Of a DNA stretch of 16,232 bases, positions 15,065 through 16,232 are shown piece after piece (the stretch's first letter is position 1; each line of letters starts with the position of its first letter). The notes under the pieces are model-generated. The model was given only the letters and a program-made list of their open reading frames with translations. It was not told the DNA's origin and ran no database searches. This stretch comes from Pseudomonadota bacterium (lineage in GTDB: Bacteria > Pseudomonadota > Gammaproteobacteria > Burkholderiales > Burkholderiaceae_C). The position numbers were made by a program, and so were the translations under genes. The DNA is taken from positions 1-16,232 of the forward strand of contig JAEYPG010000554.1 of the NCBI GenBank assembly GCA_023410975.1. Reading direction: 5' to 3'.

Positions 15065-15568
15065 GATTTGCTCGATCGCCAGGACGTGCTGCTGCTCAAC
15101 GAGCTGCAACGCGACGCGCGCCAGACGGTGCAGCAGCTTGCGGCCGCGGTGGGCCTGTCCAGCACGCCGTGCTGGCGGCGCATCAAGGAGCTGGAGGCCG
15201 AGGGCGTGATCCGCGGCTACACGGCGCTGGTGGACCGCGCCAAGGTGAACCTGCAGCTGTGCGTGCTGGCCGAGATCAACCTGGGGCGCCACCAGGAAGG
15301 GGAGGTGCAGCGCTTCGAGGCGGCGGTGGCGCAGAGCCCGCAGATCGTGGCCTGCTGGTCCACCACGGGGCAGGCGGACTACGTCATCAAGGTGCTGGTG
15401 CCCGACATCCAGGCCTACGAGCACTTCCTGCACGAGACCGCCTTCCGCCTGCCCGGCGTCACGCACGTGCGCTCCAGCGTGGTGATGAAGGAGGTGAAGT
15501 CGGAGACGCGGCTGCCGATCGAGCTGCCGGCGAGGGGGGCGGCCGTCGGCAAGCCGAAGAAGGGGTGA
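15062..15568 (+). CDS. Lrp/AsnC family transcriptional regulator
   Basis: A 168-residue DNA-binding regulator that usually forms dimers to octamers and responds to amino acids or related acids. The helix-turn-helix half begins LDRQDVLLLNELQRDARQTV, with the recognition helix in GLSSTPCWRRIKELEAEGVI (31-50) and the hinge RGYTALVD, very close to the Lrp pattern. The effector-binding RAM domain covers about residues 64-145 (TTGQADYVIKVLVPDIQAYE, then VTHVRSSVVMKEVK). A short basic tail (ARGAAVGKPKKG) follows. It is divergent from the indolepyruvate oxidoreductase gene, which it very probably controls, perhaps with an aromatic amino acid or aryl-pyruvate as signal; this is inferred from position. 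It is convergent with the pyrophosphohydrolase gene, with 12 bases between stops. Confidence 0.93.
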   Translation: MDLLDRQDVLLLNELQRDARQTVQQLAAAVGLSSTPCWRRIKELEAEGVIRGYTALVDRAKVNLQLCVLAEINLGRHQEGEVQRFEAAVAQSPQIVACWSTTGQADYVIKVLVPDIQAYEHFLHETAFRLPGVTHVRSSVVMKEVKSETRLPIELPARGAAVGKPKKG

Positions 15569-15580
15569 GCCCGCCGCGCT

Positions 15581-15934
15581 TCAGGCCGGGCCGCTGCGGC
15601 CCGCCTCCGGCGCCGGGTATTTCACCCCGTTGGCGATGAGCTTCTCCCTCACCGCCGCGTCCAGGTCCACGCCCAGCACGGTGCTCAGCCGCACCAGGTA
15701 CATCAGCACGTCGGCAAGCTCGTCGCGCACCGCGCGGGCCGTGGCGGGCTCCTGCGCGATGCGCGCGGCCTGCTCGTCCGTGAGCCACTGGAACAGCTCG
15801 GCCAGCTCGCCCACCTCGCCGGTGAGCGCCAGCACCAGGTTGCGCGGCGTGTGAAAGCCGTTCCAGTCGCGCGCGTCGGCAAAGCGCTGCAGCGCCGCCT
15901 CCAGCGCGCTCACGTCGAGCAGTTGTTCAGTCAA
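15581..15934 (-). CDS. MazG-like / dCTPase-type nucleotide pyrophosphohydrolase
   Basis: A 117-residue all-alpha NTP pyrophosphohydrolase of the MazG-like superfamily, closest by eye to the RS21-C6/DCTPP1 group, which cleave dCTP and modified dCTPs to the monophosphate and pyrophosphate and clean the nucleotide pool. The motifs ARDWNGFHTPRNL (21-33), GEVGELAELFQW (39-50) and RDELADVLMYLV (70-81) are typical. Glu40, Glu43, Glu72 and Asp75 fit the ExxE...ExxD magnesium site, and VKYP (104-107) matches the conserved C-terminal motif. The start is TTG (15932-15934): no in-frame ATG lies nearby upstream, and GGAG is seven bases before it. The neighbours on both sides face different tasks, so it is likely its own unit. 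dCTP preference is inferred from similarity only. Confidence 0.9.
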   Translation of the reverse strand: MTEQLLDVSALEAALQRFADARDWNGFHTPRNLVLALTGEVGELAELFQWLTDEQAARIAQEPATARAVRDELADVLMYLVRLSTVLGVDLDAAVREKLIANGVKYPAPEAGRSGPA

Positions 15935-15946
15935 GGGAGGTCTCCA
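15932..15946 (-). promoter_or_regulatory. Ribosome site with TTG start codon
   Basis: Read on the minus strand, TGGAG (15946-15942) is followed by seven bases and TTG (15934-15932). The codons upstream in this frame include no ATG or GTG before the REP-like repeat, so TTG is the best start for the pyrophosphohydrolase and would lower its translation. Confidence 0.65.
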
Positions 15947-15954
15947 GCGAAGGT

Positions 15955-15994
15955 CCGTTCAGGCCGAGCCCTTCGACAAGCTCAGGGCGAACGG
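15955..15994. repeat. REP-like inverted repeat (third copy)
   Basis: The element ends CTCAGGGCGAACGG and begins CCGTTCAGGCCGAGCC; its 16-base ends are complementary at 11 positions around a CTTCGACA loop. Bases 15968-15994 are a 27-base relative of the two elements at 4778-4853, sharing the CTTCG, GCTCAGGGCGAACGG core. It lies between the galactarate dehydratase stop and the pyrophosphohydrolase start, so it may end the upstream transcript. Confidence 0.75.
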
Positions 15995-16002
15995 TGAAAA
16001 GG

Positions 16003-16232
16003 TCAGGTCACCGGCGCCGGATTGAACAGCACCAGCGCGTTGTGCAGCCGGTGCTGCTCGGCCCAGGTCTTCCTGCGCCCGCTGGCCACTTCGAGCATCA
16101 GGCGGAACAGCTCCCAGCCCATGTCCTCGATGCTGGCCTCGCCGTCGGCGATGCGCCCGGCGTTCACGTCCATCAGGTCGTGCCAGCGCCGCGCCAGGTC
16201 GCTGCGCGTGGCCACCTTGATCACCGGCACCT
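16003..16232 (-). CDS. garD: Galactarate dehydratase / UxaA family (partial, C-terminal end only)
   Basis: Only the last 76 codons or so are present; the gene runs off the right edge. The sequence PVIKVATRSDLARRWHDLMD, then VNAGRIADGEASIEDMGWEL and the end HNALVLFNPAPVT match, from memory, the C-terminal part of galactarate dehydratase and related UxaA-family sugar-acid dehydratases, iron enzymes that convert galactarate to 5-keto-4-deoxyglucarate. The codon before PVIK is GTG, read here as an internal valine and not as a start. The catalytic region is outside the window, so the exact substrate (galactarate, altronate or another aldarate) is not certain. The gene is followed by a REP-like repeat and then the pyrophosphohydrolase gene on the same strand. 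Confidence 0.8.
   Translation of the reverse strand, partial: VPVIKVATRSDLARRWHDLMDVNAGRIADGEASIEDMGWELFRLMLEVASGRRKTWAEQHRLHNALVLFNPAPVT

Noticed and set aside
7072..15568. A hidden defence, phage or secondary-metabolite system
   Set aside because: Every gene in this stretch belongs to a recognisable metabolic, regulatory or sensor family. No nuclease, toxin, transposase, integrase or carrier-protein motif was seen on either strand.

Overview
The window is very GC-rich, with GC-biased third codon positions. Its gene content is that of a free-living aerobic betaproteobacterium, most likely Burkholderiales and Comamonadaceae-like. This rests on the gene families (fused indolepyruvate oxidoreductase, Lrp/AsnC regulator, LDHD-type FAD oxidase, single-domain BLUF protein) and on a REP-like repeat with the core CTTCGACAAGCTCAGGGCGA. 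It is an inference; no rRNA or other phylogenetic marker is present. The DNA is gene-dense: no gene-free stretch exceeds about 240 bases, and I see no tRNA, rRNA, CRISPR array, insertion sequence, phage gene or attachment site.

Layout. (1) 1-3998, minus strand: most of a bacterial alpha-2-macroglobulin gene with an intact CLEQ thioester motif, cut by the left edge. (2) 4180-4746, plus: a 3-methyladenine DNA glycosylase, divergent from it. (3) 4747-4891: a convergent gap holding an inverted pair of REP-like repeats. (4) 4892-5554, minus: a secreted protein of unknown function with an HExxH motif. (5) 5555-5785: a gap with two strong inverted repeats. (6) 5786-6835, minus: nitronate monooxygenase. 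(7) 6836-7071: divergent promoter region. (8) 7072-8502 and 8526-9656, plus: an FAD-linked D-lactate (D-2-hydroxyacid) dehydrogenase followed after 23 bases by a class I DAHP synthase. (9) 9811-10275, plus: a single-domain BLUF blue-light receptor. (10) 10276-11283, minus: a zinc-free MDR oxidoreductase whose stop codon abuts the BLUF stop. (11) 11355-14933, minus: a 1192-residue fused indolepyruvate ferredoxin oxidoreductase. (12) 15062-15568, plus: an Lrp/AsnC regulator, divergent from the oxidoreductase. (13) 15581-15934, minus: a MazG-like/dCTPase-type NTP pyrophosphohydrolase with a TTG start. (14) 16003 to the right edge, minus: the C-terminal end of a galactarate dehydratase (UxaA/GarD family) gene.

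How the genes relate. Most neighbours are housekeeping or stress genes: envelope defence, base-excision repair and nucleotide-pool cleaning. The most coherent unit is the Lrp-type regulator divergent from the aryl-pyruvate oxidoreductase and the MDR gene 71 bases behind it. The shared 128-base gap has a small palindrome and an 11-base direct repeat that could be operator sites. The dehydrogenase and DAHP synthase pair is probably co-transcribed. A common aromatic 2-oxo/2-hydroxy acid theme (oxidase, DAHP synthase, aryl-pyruvate oxidoreductase) is possible but speculative. I found no convincing new multi-gene system. The least explained items are the HExxH secreted protein, the output-less BLUF protein and the regulatory-looking repeats.
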